Assembly (NCBI GenBank): GCA_963575745.1
Contig: CAUYUJ010022526.1
Span: 229,139 to 293,138 of the forward strand
Direction of reading: 5' to 3'
Length of the DNA stretch: 64,000 nt
DNA from: Prorocentrum cordatum
Taxonomy: Eukaryota > Sar > Dinophyceae > Prorocentrales > Prorocentraceae
Part shown: positions 1 through 9,509 of the stretch, piece after piece
Layout: each line of letters starts with the position of its first letter
How positions within the stretch are numbered: position 1 is the stretch's first letter
Made by a program: the position numbers and the translations under genes
Notes under the pieces: model-generated
Databases searched by the model: none
What the model was told of the DNA's origin: nothing
What the model saw: only the letters and a program-made list of their open reading frames with translations

Positions 1-702
1 TCTTCTTGCCCGCTTTCGGGGCCAGGGGAGACCACGGAGACAGCGCGTCCGCGGCGTACTTCACAACTCTTTGGATTCGACAGCGCCCTGATTTGTATAG
101 CTCTAGCTCCGACTGCGACGGGGCGGGGATCAGGGCCGCAGTTTGTTTGGCGGCTCTGTCCGCCCAATCGGTTCCCTTGGCGACAAACCACTCCCTCGAG
201 CCTGCCTCCAGGGCATCTAAGTCCTAGTGGGCCTTTACTTTTTGGATCTCGAGGGCGCAACAACTGTCCTGGGACCTGGCCAACACAGCAGCACCGGAAT
301 ACATCTCTGTCCGGCTGACCTTTGGACCCTGATGGTCCGAGAGTATGCCTTTGAAATCAGGCCACGCTTTGGTGAACCTGGGGCAAGGGGCAGCAGCAAG
401 GAACCCCAAATGTTCGGCAGCGGGCGAAGTGGGAGGCAAGCTGGCCCCCACGGGGCCCGAGAGGCAGGCAGCAGGACCAGGCGGTGGCATCGTAAACCGC
501 GGGCCCAGGTTTTAAAGCACTGCCGTCGCGAAAGACTTTTCCTTCCATGGCAACCTCCTTGGGCCCAGAAGAGTCCCCAAGAAACCTTTAGAGGCCCCCA
601 GAGAGGCCCAAGACATTCCAACACTGCATCCACGAGGCTGTCGAGAGACCTCTCAATATATCACAGCAGGTGTCCAAGAGGCCTCTGATCTACAATGAGG
701 TT
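1..702. other. gene-free left flank
   Basis: GC-rich sequence with only short overlapping open frames on both strands. Their Pro/Gly/Arg-rich translations have no recognisable domain and look like by-products of base composition. I see no gene, RNA or mobile-element end here. Confidence 0.5.
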
Positions 703-1330
703 CAGCGGAGTGGAGGGATACGCGCATCCAGCCGAGACCTCGCGGCCCCCTATGAGGCTGCAAACTGCGCAATTGTCGTCATTTTCGTGGGTTCCTGGGA
801 GGTCCAGCGGAGTGGAGGAGCACGCGGACCTGGCCGAGACCTCGAGGTTCCCTGGGAGGCTGCGAGCTGCACATTTGTCGCCACGTTCGTGGGTTCCTGT
901 GCGTTCCAGCGGAGTGGAAGTGCACGCGGGCCCAGCCGAGACCTGTTGGCGTCCTGGGTGGCTGCGAACTGCGCAAGTGTCACCACTTTCGCGGACTCTT
1001 GGGCGGTCCAGCGGAGTGGAGGGCCACGCGCACCCAGCCGAGACCTCGCTGCTCCCTGGGAGGCTGCGAACAGCGTAACCGTCGCCACTTTCGTGGGCTA
1101 CTTGGAAGTCCAGCGGAGTGGAGGGCCATTTGCACCCAGCCGAGACCTCGCTGTTCCCTGGGAGGCTGCGAGCTGCGCATTTGTCGCCACGTTCGCGGAC
1201 TCCTGGGAGGCACGGCGGAGGTAGGGGCAGCGTAGATCGACTTGAGACCTCGCTGCTCTGGGTGGCTGCGAACTGCGCAGATGCCACTTTTGTGGGCTCC
1301 TGAGAGGCACGGCGGAGGTGAGGGCAGCGC
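703..1330. repeat. 102-bp tandem repeat, about six copies
   Basis: CAGCGGAGTGGAGG-type starts recur at 703, 805, 907, 1009 and 1111, exactly 102 bp apart, then in weaker form near 1213 and 1311. Each unit also holds GCCGAGACCTCG and GAGGCTGCGAACTGCGC. Because 102 is divisible by three, both strands stay open across several units and give long repetitive frames. Conservation of the unit, not of a frame, suggests a satellite rather than a gene. Confidence 0.85.
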
Positions 1331-1494
1331 AGATCGTGCGTATTGGCCATGTGTTCTTTTGTATGTAGCGTTCATACAAAGATGTGCCTCGCGTGGAGAA
1401 GGGCTTGCGTACGTCTCGGGGAATGTTTCAAAGGTTCCCAGTGGGGTCTCGGCCGAGCCAGTTGGCCGCGCAGAAGGACCCACAGAGACCGCAA

Positions 1495-1645
1495 CGCTCG
1501 CAGCAAATTGCCCCAAGACTGGCCGAGATGGTCCAAGGTGGCCTCCAAGATGCCTCCAAGACGATTTCCAAGACGGCCCGAGGTGGCCCAACACGGCCCA
1601 AGAGGCTTCACGACGGCTCCCCAGGGATGTCCGAAGAGGGCAACA
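1495..1645. repeat. AAGA-phased tract (first)
   Basis: Degenerate stretch in which CCAAGA or CAAGA recurs every 9-12 bases separated by GC-rich triplets (GGCC, TGCC). This is the first of at least eight such tracts in the window, found in both orientations. Confidence 0.7.
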
Positions 1646-1663
1646 TCATGGTTTTCTTTTGGG

Positions 1664-1685
1664 TCCGTAGCCATTCTGGCTCAAG
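1664..1685 (+). other. spliced-leader relic
   Basis: Twenty-two bases, starting TCCGTAGCCATTCTGG and ending CTCAAG, match the dinoflagellate spliced leader (DCCGTAGCCATTTTGGCTCAAG) with one T-to-C difference. The bases after CTCAAG are ACAAGG rather than a GT splice donor, so this is not an SL RNA gene. It lies 50 bases upstream of the ATG of an uninterrupted 684-codon gene. That is the expected footprint of a trans-spliced mRNA that was reverse-transcribed and reinserted. Confidence 0.88.
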
Positions 1686-1735
1686 ACAAGGGGTGAATCA
1701 AAACTTGGTTTTCCCATTCGGCCTGCGTTCTGGCC

Positions 1736-3790
1736 ATGGGTGCTGCAGCGTCGGTTAAAGATAATGAAATTCGCAGATATGTCAAGCGTAGGGGGGATGA
1801 GCGTGTATTAGCGTTGGACTTATTGAAGGCGCATCCGCAGGCGCCTTGTTCGCGTCCACTAGTTGCTCGCTTGATTATCGGCCGTATGTTCAAACTGTTG
1901 GAGGAAGATGACGAGAAAGTGGGCGCATTGTGCGAGGAGTTCAAAGCGTCCCATGGACAAGATGACAAATCACAGCATGACTTTGCAAAGAAATGGTTCA
2001 ACACGGTATATCAAGATATCTTAGGTTCGCAATTGGAACGAGATGCGTTGATGGCGTTTTTGGAAGGTTTCTTTCTCGTGAAAGGCGAGCGTGGTTTTGA
2101 GCTCACGCCGGATACGCTACAAGAAGATGTGATGCCATACCAGGGAAGCAGATTCTTTGCCTATTTCGTCTGCTTCGTCATGGACGAGTTCACGCGCTTG
2201 CGAAAACTATGGGAGGAAGCGACAGTGGCAAGCCCTGAAACCATTGTGAGCCTGTACACGAGTCCGCCCGCAGTGAGAGATGGCGTCATTGAATCAGATG
2301 CTGACCAAGAAGTCCAACCGAACGGTGAGCCCCTGTCGTTGAAGACGCGCACTCTTGTTATAGCTGATGCCGCAACTATTACCCTCGACCACTTCAAGCT
2401 GGGTAAATATGCTGTAGACGTGCGTGTAGAGAACCGTGCTACAGTGAAAGGGTACTTGACCGATTGCCATTACCATCCTCGCGGTTTTGGCACTGATCCA
2501 GTACCGTTGGCCACGCAATTCGAATGGATGAAGGCAAAGCAGGTGTTGTTCACGACGTTGCTCGGCATAGGGCAAAGGCTTCCTGAAGCAGCCCGTGTCC
2601 GATATTACAAGGCGGACGCAGCCACTCGGCTGAAAGATCGTAAATTCGTCGTCCGACCATCGCCGATCAATGACATGTCCAACGCTCAAGATTATTACCG
2701 AGATTATCACAACAAGCATATCCAACAAGATATACATTTGGTAATGAGCTATTCCTTCTTCGACCTGAAGAGTGACCACCCAGGGCAGAATGTGTTCAAT
2801 TTGCGCCAGGTTGACCAGGACTTCCCAGATTTGTTCTCCGCGGCAGGGGAACTAAACATCCAGAAGCAGGCCCTTCACAACAACGACAGAGGCAACCTGG
2901 AGGATCTCAACGAGGAAAAGGTCACCGCGCTCCGCAACGTGTTCGCCCACCTCGAGGCACGGGACGCGCCAGCCCTGATCCACTGCGACATCGGCTGCGA
3001 CGAGAAGAACGAGATCACAAAGAAGGAGTCCGTTCGCATCAAGAAATCGATTGGCGCGGCGGGTGCGTTCTGTTGCAGTGACTGCGGCGGCGAGGCGCAG
3101 GGCGATGTGACCGCGCCGGCTACAGGTGCACTTCGCAGCCTCGCGAAGGCGAGATCCGTACTTCTGAAGACGGACATGCTGAAGAGGAAAACATCGGACA
3201 CGTCGAACCCCGACACAGCCACGCTATCCACGCCTGCTGTTTCGCGTTTCAAGTACGCTGGCATAATGGATTCGTTTTGCTCCTCTTTCACCGCCAACAA
3301 GATCATCTGGGCACATTTGGGTGGTCTGTCGCTTGAGTTGATTAAACAAGATGTTAGGCAGCACACTGCCTTCTTGCGTCAATTCTTGCGCAAACACCCG
3401 CACGTGTGGGTCGATGTTAGTTGGGATGTGATCTACAAGTGCTATTTCGATGATTACGCTGACATGATCGGAGAAAGCGAGGACAGCGATGAAGATGCAC
3501 CTCCAGAAGTCAAGCAGTTGCGGCAAGAGTTTGCAAAGAACGTCGTGGACACATATGTCGCCTTGTTCAACGAGTTCCCGCATCGTTTCTTGTCTGGCAC
3601 GGATTTGGTCTGCACGCAGGAGAACGTGACATTCGATGTTTACGCGCAAGCTCTAAAGGATACGGGCTTCATATTCATGCTCAAGGAAGGACTTTCCGAA
3701 GAAGCATTCAATGGCATTGTTCTGGGCCAGAACTATTTGGATGTGCATGCCGATCTCGATCTGGTCTACCAAGCTCCAAAATTGTTTTAA
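1736..3790 (+). CDS. amidohydrolase-superfamily protein, intronless retrogene
   Basis: Encodes 684 residues from an ATG in the context gccATGG. The metal-ligand pattern of the amidohydrolase fold is visible in order: HxH at H245/H247 (DCHYHPRGF), H416 (LIHCDIGC), H527 (IIWAHLGG) and D623 (LSGTDLV). This spacing type, without the carboxylated lysine, resembles the mononuclear amidohydrolase-2/ACMSD branch; the substrate cannot be told. About 230 residues precede the barrel, mostly helical. The N-terminus MGAAASVKDN fits the N-myristoylation pattern (G2, S6), hinting at membrane attachment. A Cys/Lys-rich insert lies between H416 and H527. There are no introns, the base composition is less GC-rich than the neighbours, and a spliced-leader relic lies upstream: a retroposed gene with an intact frame. 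Confidence 0.82.
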   Translation: MGAAASVKDNEIRRYVKRRGDERVLALDLLKAHPQAPCSRPLVARLIIGRMFKLLEEDDEKVGALCEEFKASHGQDDKSQHDFAKKWFNTVYQDILGSQLERDALMAFLEGFFLVKGERGFELTPDTLQEDVMPYQGSRFFAYFVCFVMDEFTRLRKLWEEATVASPETIVSLYTSPPAVRDGVIESDADQEVQPNGEPLSLKTRTLVIADAATITLDHFKLGKYAVDVRVENRATVKGYLTDCHYHPRGFGTDPVPLATQFEWMKAKQVLFTTLLGIGQRLPEAARVRYYKADAATRLKDRKFVVRPSPINDMSNAQDYYRDYHNKHIQQDIHLVMSYSFFDLKSDHPGQNVFNLRQVDQDFPDLFSAAGELNIQKQALHNNDRGNLEDLNEEKVTALRNVFAHLEARDAPALIHCDIGCDEKNEITKKESVRIKKSIGAAGAFCCSDCGGEAQGDVTAPATGALRSLAKARSVLLKTDMLKRKTSDTSNPDTATLSTPAVSRFKYAGIMDSFCSSFTANKIIWAHLGGLSLELIKQDVRQHTAFLRQFLRKHPHVWVDVSWDVIYKCYFDDYADMIGESEDSDEDAPPEVKQLRQEFAKNVVDTYVALFNEFPHRFLSGTDLVCTQENVTFDVYAQALKDTGFIFMLKEGLSEEAFNGIVLGQNYLDVHADLDLVYQAPKLF

Positions 3791-4262
3791 CACGCTGGAT
3801 CAGCACATTCTAGATTCCCGTGCTATAGCCTCTGTGAAGCTCTAGCTGCAACGAGAGCTCACGTGAGCGTTTGATCAGGCATGCCAGATACCGCGCGCTG
3901 GAGGGTGATCTAACATATGCGCAGGTGTGGCGCACACCTCGCTGGCCGCACGCAGCATGAGAGATGCAGCAAGCCGCTGGCCACGCCGCGAGCCCCCTCG
4001 GCAGCGCGGGTGTGGTGCCGACGGGAAGGGGCGGGGCGGGGGGAGCCAAGGGAGATGACGGGTGCGATGCTGGCTGCGTTAGAGGGGCGGCGGTCGGCCT
4101 GCGGGCCTCCTGCGGCCGGGGCTCCGCGGGGGGAGGAGTGCGGGCGCGGGCCCCGGCGTCACGGTCTGCCCGGCTGCGCAGCGGCGCTGGGCTGCGGCGG
4201 TCGAGGCGTGGGGGAGGGGGGGCGGGCAGGTCGAAGAATCTAGCCAAGGGTTGCGGACCCCC
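3791..4262. other. 3' flank of the retrogene, no gene
   Basis: Contains the probable 3' untranslated region, then increasingly GC-rich sequence. No poly(A) run remains after the stop codon, and none of the open frames here resembles a protein. Confidence 0.5.
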
Positions 4263-4341
4263 GTGTGTGTGAGTGTGTGTGTGTGTGTGTGTGTTCCCCG
4301 ATCGCTGGAGCAGTAACCTCTGCCCAGCCGCCGACGCAACA

Positions 4342-4394
<53 letters not shown>

Positions 4395-4428
4395 TTGTGT
4401 GTGTGTGTGAATGTGTGTGTGATTGTGT
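4263..4428. repeat. two TG microsatellites
   Basis: GT runs at 4263-4294 and 4344-4428, the second with scattered TTTG and GAAT interruptions, separated by about 50 unique bases. Confidence 0.95.
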
Positions 4429-4437
4429 TCTGACGAA

Positions 4438-4578
4438 GGCATCTATACACCACCACCGTGCCAGGCCAGGGCCATCCTGGGCCCAGGATGGTGTATAGAC
4501 CGACGCTCCTGGCCTCGACCGGGATGCCAGGGCCTGCAGGATGGCTCTGGCCCGGCACGGTGGTGGTGTGTAGAGGCC
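4438..4578. repeat. 141-bp imperfect inverted repeat
   Basis: The arms 4438-4479 and 4537-4578 are reverse complements over about 42 bases with a few mismatches; both contain CACCACCACCGTGCC or its complement. The left half also folds on itself: CCATCCTG/CAGGATGG around GGCCC at 4472-4491, and CTATACACC against GGTGTATAG. Two alternative hairpins are therefore possible. Confidence 0.85.
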
Positions 4579-4734
4579 TTCTGCGTATGTGTCCGCGTCA
4601 CACACACATACATTACATATAACGGCGCACCGGGCCCGGGGGCCGAGGGCCGGAACCTTGACCGCAAATGTGGGTGCCAGGGATCGGCGGGCTCGCCTGT
4701 GGGAGGCCTGAAATAGTCCTGGGGAGCCCTCCGA

Positions 4735-4890
4735 CAGCAATCTCGGCGGCCCCAGACGGTCTCGAGACGCCCCCAAGACGCCCTCCAGGGGTCTCTGGCG
4801 ACGCACGATGCGTTTTAAACTGCCCCGAAGGCCCCCTAAAACGCCCCAAGAGGCCTATAGGATGCCGCCCAAGACCGCTCCGAGAGGGCA
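4735..4890. repeat. AAGA-phased tract (second)
   Basis: CCCCAAGACGCCC and CCCAAGAGGCC units at roughly helical spacing, the same class as the tract at 1495-1645. Confidence 0.65.
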
Positions 4891-5034
4891 AAATCGTTGA
4901 TTTGCATTTTTTTCCCGGAAAGGGCGTGGGCCCAGGGTTCTCTTTTTGTGTGGTAAACCTGTCCCCGGTGCCTCAACTGAGGTGGGCCGGCGGATTCTTT
5001 CCTTGATATCGAGGTCGAGTTGGGCCGGCAGATG

Positions 5035-5215
5035 GAAAATATGAGGATGTCTCAGGCGAAACGCTTGTTTTTGAAATCCCGATCGATAAATCACAGGGTG
5101 CGGGCCAGTGTTGAGAATGTCTCGAGCGAAACGCTCGCACCCCGACCATCCCCCACCACGACCACCCCCCAGCACGACCACACCCCAGCACGACCACTCC
5201 CCAGCACGACCACAC
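5035..5215. repeat. two GAxxATGTCTC motif copies and a GACCAC minisatellite
   Basis: GAGGATGTCTCAGGCGAAA at about 5041 and GAGAATGTCTCGAGCGAAA at about 5113 are isolated members of the motif that forms a tandem array at 5954-6360. They are followed by a short minisatellite of CCCAGCACGACCAC units of about 17 bp, 5155-5215. Confidence 0.75.
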
Positions 5216-5241
5216 CGCCTTGGTTGAGTGGTTGCCTGTCG

Positions 5242-5372
5242 TCGTGGAATGTTTCGTGGGGTGTCTCGTGGACTGTTTCGCGGGGTGTCTCGTGGAATGG
5301 TTCCAGGAAAACGTTGAAAACGGTCGCCCGTGTCTCGTGGAATGTTTCGAGGGGTGTCTCGTGGAAGTGCCC
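5242..5372. repeat. 24-bp minisatellite
   Basis: TCGTGGAATGTTTCGTGGGG-type units start at 5242, 5266, 5290, 5335 and 5359. Spacing is 24 bp within each of two blocks, which are separated by a diverged stretch. Confidence 0.8.
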
Positions 5373-5499
5373 GTCGCCCAATACGGTGTCGTGAAAACGT
5401 TTCCATGCATGCGGTTCTATATCCCTTTCCGGGTTCGTGGGTCCATCATGTTCAAATGTTGTTTGCATTCTCGCTGTTTTGTGGTTCCGGCGCTAAAGC

Positions 5500-5835
5500 T
5501 CCGCCCAAGAGGCTCCCAAGACCGCTCCAAGACGGCCCAAGATGCCCCCAAGAGGATCCCAAGACGGCCCAAGACAGCCCCGAGGCGGCCCCAGAGCCGC
5601 CCAAGACGGCGCAACGGGGCCCCAAGAAGATTCCAAGAGGGAGCGCGAACTGAAAAGTCAAGCTCTCCGCCCCAAGATGCCCCCAAGAGCAGGAAGCCCC
5701 CAAGAGGCCCCCAAGAGACTCCACGAGGCCCTCAAGAAGCCCAAAAGAGGCTCCAAGAGGCCCCAAGACGGCACCCAAAGGATTCAAAACTCTTTCTAAG
5801 AGGCTCCCGAAGACATGCCAAGAAGGTTCCATAAC
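5500..5835. repeat. AAGA-phased tract (third, long)
   Basis: Over 300 bases of CCCAAGA, CCAAGAC and CAAGAGG units 9-12 bases apart. No protein-like frame. Confidence 0.75.
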
Positions 5836-5953
5836 GACGTACGTCGCCAGGGTAATTTGTACAAGGCGGCGCATCGGAGAACAGAGGAGGGGGGGTGGGG
5901 CGGGTAAGTGGCTGGACCATGTCAGATCAGGGCATCTTTGAGCGCAATGTTGC

Positions 5954-6360
5954 GAAGATGTCTCTGGCGAAACGGGCCACACCACCCTGCGCGCAGCATC
6001 TCGAAACCCAGAGCTTCGAGGATGTTTCAGGCGAAATTGGCCCGACGACCTCGCGCGCAGCATCGTTGGGCTCAGCGTTGCGAGGATGTCTCAGGCGAAA
6101 TTGGTTGGACCACCTCGTCAGGGCATCTCTGAGCTCAGAGTGGCGAACATGCCTTTGGAGAAAAGGGCTGGACCACTCAGGTCACGGCATCTCGGAACCC
6201 AAAGGTGGGAGGATGTCTCACGCGAAACGAGCAACACCACCTCAGGTCATGGAGTTGCCGAGCCCAGAGTTGAGAGGATGTCTCAGGCGAAATTGGCCAG
6301 ACCACCTCAGGTCGGAGCATCTCTGAGCTCAGAGTCGTGAGGATGTCTCGAGCGAAAGTC
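5954..6360. repeat. 64-bp tandem repeat, seven copies
   Basis: The core GAGGATGTCTCAGGCGAAA recurs at 5954, 6018, 6082, 6145, 6209, 6274 and 6339, a period of 63-65 bp. Each core is followed by ACCACCTC and GCATCTCTGAGC(T/C)CAGAG elements. Inverted single copies of the core occur at about 6751-6770 and 42397-42412, so the motif is dispersed on both strands. Confidence 0.85.
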
Positions 6361-6834
6361 TGCGGCGAAGGTAGCAGTGTGGGCGAAGGTATCGTCGCCC
6401 ATAACTCGCAGCACAGAGCGGCACATCTGAACAGAATCCCAGTCAGCACAGTTGTCTGGGGAACCAAGTCAACGGTGTCCAAAGCCGCCTCTGGCGCGTG
6501 CCAGCCGAGTGTTGATGGGGATCCGGTCACGTTCAAGCTCCGAGATGCCCTGACATGAGTTGTTCTGGAGCATTTCTTCCAACACGTCCTCACACCTTTG
6601 GGTTCCAAGATGCGTTTCGCGAGGCGCTCGCGACTGAGACACCCTTGGAACCCCAGGCTCCAAGATGCCCCGACTTGAGGTGCGTTGGCCCGACTCGGCT
6701 GATCACAACTCAGGGTTCTTAGATGCTGTTCGCGAAGTGCTCAGGCCCGTTTCGCTTGAGACATCCTCGGGATCCAGGAAAACCCGTCTGGTTTTCCTGG
6801 TGATGCTGTTGTCGATGGTGATGATGGTGACCAT

Positions 6835-6942
6835 CCTATTTTGGAGAGACAACAACAACATCTCCATTACCATCATCACCAGCACCACCACCATCACCAT
6901 CACCATCACCATCACCATCACCATCACCATCACCACCACGCG
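6835..6942. repeat. CAC/CAT microsatellite
   Basis: Runs of ATC, CAC and ACC triplets. One frame reads a histidine run joined to the downstream gene, but this is probably repeat expansion just outside the true coding region. Confidence 0.85.
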
Positions 6943-6966
6943 CGGCCGTTTTCTCTTCGGCTTCTG

Positions 6967-7704
6967 ATGAGGCCAGCCTGGCGCCCGCTGGCATCCTCGC
7001 CTCCGTCTGGGATTGGTGGCGGAGCCGCAGTACGCGACAAGCGAGGAGTCCTCCCAGGTGCTCCGAAGGCGACACGGCGAGGCGGCAAGAGACGCAACAA
7101 GGGCGACAAGCCAGAGAAGGTGATTCAAGTCAAGGACAAGGGACTCCGAGAACTACTGCTACTCGTTCTCAAGCAGAGACTGAGCAACACGCAGAAGGTA
7201 CGCATGATCGAGGGCATCTTGCTAGACACGTTCATCTTCCCGAAGAACCACAAGCTGGTGTCCAAGATGCAGGAGGAGCAGGAGCTCTTCGTCCTCCGCG
7301 TCGACGAGTGCCGCAAAGAGAAAGAGAATAACCCGATGACCGAGCCTCTCGGCCCCCCGCACGCGCTGCTGTTCGCGGCCCTGGTCGAGACGGCAGCGAC
7401 GATCGACGCATGCGGCGGCGACAACCTGAAGAATATCAAGACGCTGTCCGACGACATCAACAAGTGCGAGAAGGCAGAGGACGTGGAGCAGCTCGTGCGC
7501 GTCTGCCGTCTCCAGAAGACGGCCCAGGAGGACCAGATGAAGATCGTGCTGGGCATCCAGAACCTCGGCGACCGTCGCTTCGGCCTGATCGACGGGCTAC
7601 GCCATTGCGGAGGCCGCCATCTGCGCGGCTCGGCACCCGCGGGCTACATGGAGGAGGAGCTGCAGGATTGGACCGAATGGATGGAAGCGAACCTGGCGGC
7701 ATGA
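6967..7704 (+). CDS. dinoflagellate-type protein of unknown function
   Basis: Encodes about 245 residues from an ATG just after the histidine-like repeat. The true start could instead be an acceptor near 7030 (GAGCCGCAG). A basic linker (KATRRGGKRRNKGDK) precedes a helical core: KDKGLRELLLLVLKQ at about residues 60-75, then a QKVRMIEGILLDTF segment, LGPPHALLFAALVE, and a C-terminal MEEELQDWTEWME. This order of segments resembles a large family I recall from dinoflagellate genomes, of unknown function and often near mobile elements; that recollection is unverified. Codon composition is GC-rich and the frame is clean, unlike the repeats around it. The stop is followed by a plain 3' flank. Confidence 0.6.
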   Translation: MRPAWRPLASSPPSGIGGGAAVRDKRGVLPGAPKATRRGGKRRNKGDKPEKVIQVKDKGLRELLLLVLKQRLSNTQKVRMIEGILLDTFIFPKNHKLVSKMQEEQELFVLRVDECRKEKENNPMTEPLGPPHALLFAALVETAATIDACGGDNLKNIKTLSDDINKCEKAEDVEQLVRVCRLQKTAQEDQMKIVLGIQNLGDRRFGLIDGLRHCGGRHLRGSAPAGYMEEELQDWTEWMEANLAA

Positions 7705-8089
7705 GTTCTAGATGATTAGCGCTTTGTACTGAGTTCAGCGCGGCATTGATTTCAGCCCAGCGGTGACGCGGTGAGTTGGCCCACGTCGTTCCGCCGAGCT
7801 CCGAGAAAGGCTTGCCCCTACAGCCGCTTTTTCGTCTTTCCTGCCTCGTGTGCCCCGCCGCCCTCCGTCCCTCCGCCCTCTCTGCTCGTCCTCGGCTGTG
7901 TTTGGGTCTTTTTAGCGTCGGGGTCTGCGGCGGCGCGCCCCGCAGATCGCACCTGTGCTGGGCAACTGCTGCCCCGTGCACGGTGTGCGTAGTGCTCCGT
8001 GGTGCACATCCGCTCTCGCAGCGGGCAGAGGGCTCCAGTGCTGACCCCAAGTTACCCCTCCCCTTGAGCCCCGATTTTGTTTTAAAAAT

Positions 8090-8338
8090 CACCATCGCCA
8101 TCACCATCATCATCTTCATCATCATCAGCATCACCATCATCATCATCATCATCCTCATCATCATCATCATCATCGTTTTCATCATCATCATCATCATCAG
8201 CATCAGCATCAGCATCAGCATCATCATCAGCATCAACATCATCATCAGCAGCATCATCATCATCACCATCATCAACATCATCATCAGCAGCAGCAGCAGC
8301 AGCATCATCAGCATCAGCATCACCGTCATCATCATCTC
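8090..8338. repeat. ATC/CAT triplet array
   Basis: About 250 bases of CAT/ATC with CAG, CAC and TTC variants. The Ile-rich or Met-rich translations are by-products. Confidence 0.95.
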
Positions 8339-8387
8339 CCGTAGGGCATGGCTCAAGCCAGGCAATGTCGTCGTCCCCGCGCCCCTC

Positions 8388-8665
8388 TTCGAGCCGTGCG
8401 GCCCCCTTCAGCCCTGCGGCCTCCTCGAACCGTGCGGCCCCTTCGAACCGCGCGGCTTCCTCGAGCCGTGCAGCCCCTTCGAGCCGCGCGGCCCCCCGGG
8501 CCCCGCGGCCTCCTCGAGCCCTGCGGCCCCCTCGAGCCGCGCGGCTTCATCGAGCCGCGCTGCCCCCTCGAGCCGCGCGGCCTCCTCGAACCCTGCGGAC
8601 TCTTCGAGCCGCGCGGCCCCCTCGAGCCCTGCGGCCCCCATCGAGCCCTGCGCCCCCCATCCAGC
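8388..8665. repeat. CTCGAGCC-GCGCGGCC minisatellite
   Basis: Fifteen-to-eighteen-base units of CCCTCGAGCCGCGCGGCC with TTCGAACC variants. All frames are Ala/Arg/Ser/Pro-rich and open, so coding cannot be inferred from openness. Confidence 0.85.
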
Positions 8666-8699
8666 CCTGGTTGCAACAGCTCGGGCGCCGAAGCCGACG

Positions 8700-9458
8700 T
8701 AGTAGTGTCCGACGCCGACGACTCATAACCCAGAGGATTCTTAAAGAGAGCGCGGTTTTCGGTTGGCCGCGGACGGTCTCGACCGCGCATGCCGGGCCGA
8801 GATCGGCACCGCGCTGCGGTCTATTCCAAAGACTCCGGACTTCCTCAATCTCCCGAGCAACGGTCTCAAGGCAGGCTGGCTGGAATAGCTGGGCCCTGAA
8901 GGACCCTGGATCGTGGGCCGGGCGATCGGGGCGCGGGAGGTCCCACGGGCCGTGGATTGCGACGGCAAGGCCCCCATGCTGGAGGAACGCGCGCGTCGCG
9001 CGGGCCAGACGACAGGCGGGGAACTGGGCGTGGAACTGCACGAGCACGTGCGAGAGGAGATGCGGGCGTGGCGCAGCGATGGGGCGGATCAAAATGCACC
9101 CCTGGCTGCAACGGGCACGTTCCCGCGGCTGGCGTTTCATGCTTGGGGCGAAGCGCATTCGGCTCAGAAGCTGCTCGCCAATTCAATGACACAGGAGGAC
9201 AGCGAGATCGCGATATCTGACATGCAGCTGGCAACGCACGAGCAGCCTCCAAGTCTGGCCAAGTTTCTGACCGCGCCCGGCGCGTTCCGCGCCGCAGCGA
9301 GGGCGCAGCGCCTGGAAGGCGAGACTGCGTGCGCCCAAAACTTCGTGAGGCCCCGTCCCCCGCGCCGAGTTTGGCCACGAATTTGTACATCCCCGCCATA
9401 TTGTTTTTGTATTTTTCTGTTTTGTTGTTGCGTTTTTGTTTAAAACAACAGCAATCTT
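8700..9458. other. unassigned, possible degraded exon
   Basis: A plus-strand frame from 8913 to 9443 has fairly protein-like composition in its middle (for example LHEHVREEMRAW, LAFHAWGEAHSAQKLL) but no domain I recognise. It has no convincing start and ends in a T-rich stretch. It may be a remnant exon. Confidence 0.25.
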
Positions 9459-9503
9459 TACTATATATATATAAGCATTCAGATATTGTATATATATAGT
9501 ATC
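9459..9503. repeat. AT-rich palindrome
   Basis: ACTATATATATATA and TATATATATAGT face each other around AGCATTCAGATATTG. It is an AT island in strongly GC-rich sequence and a possible cruciform. Confidence 0.7.
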
Positions 9504-9509
9504 TTCTCA

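Noticed and set aside
1664-1690. SL RNA gene
   Set aside because: No GT donor follows the leader (ACAAGG instead) and no Sm-type site is placed after it; the gene downstream fits a relic better.
6841-6966. Polyhistidine metal-binding domain
   Set aside because: The histidine run is a CAC/CAT microsatellite; a plausible ATG lies just after it and the conserved part starts later.
8365-9189. Ala/Arg-rich 274-codon ORF
   Set aside because: Follows a CTCGAGCC minisatellite; all frames look alike.
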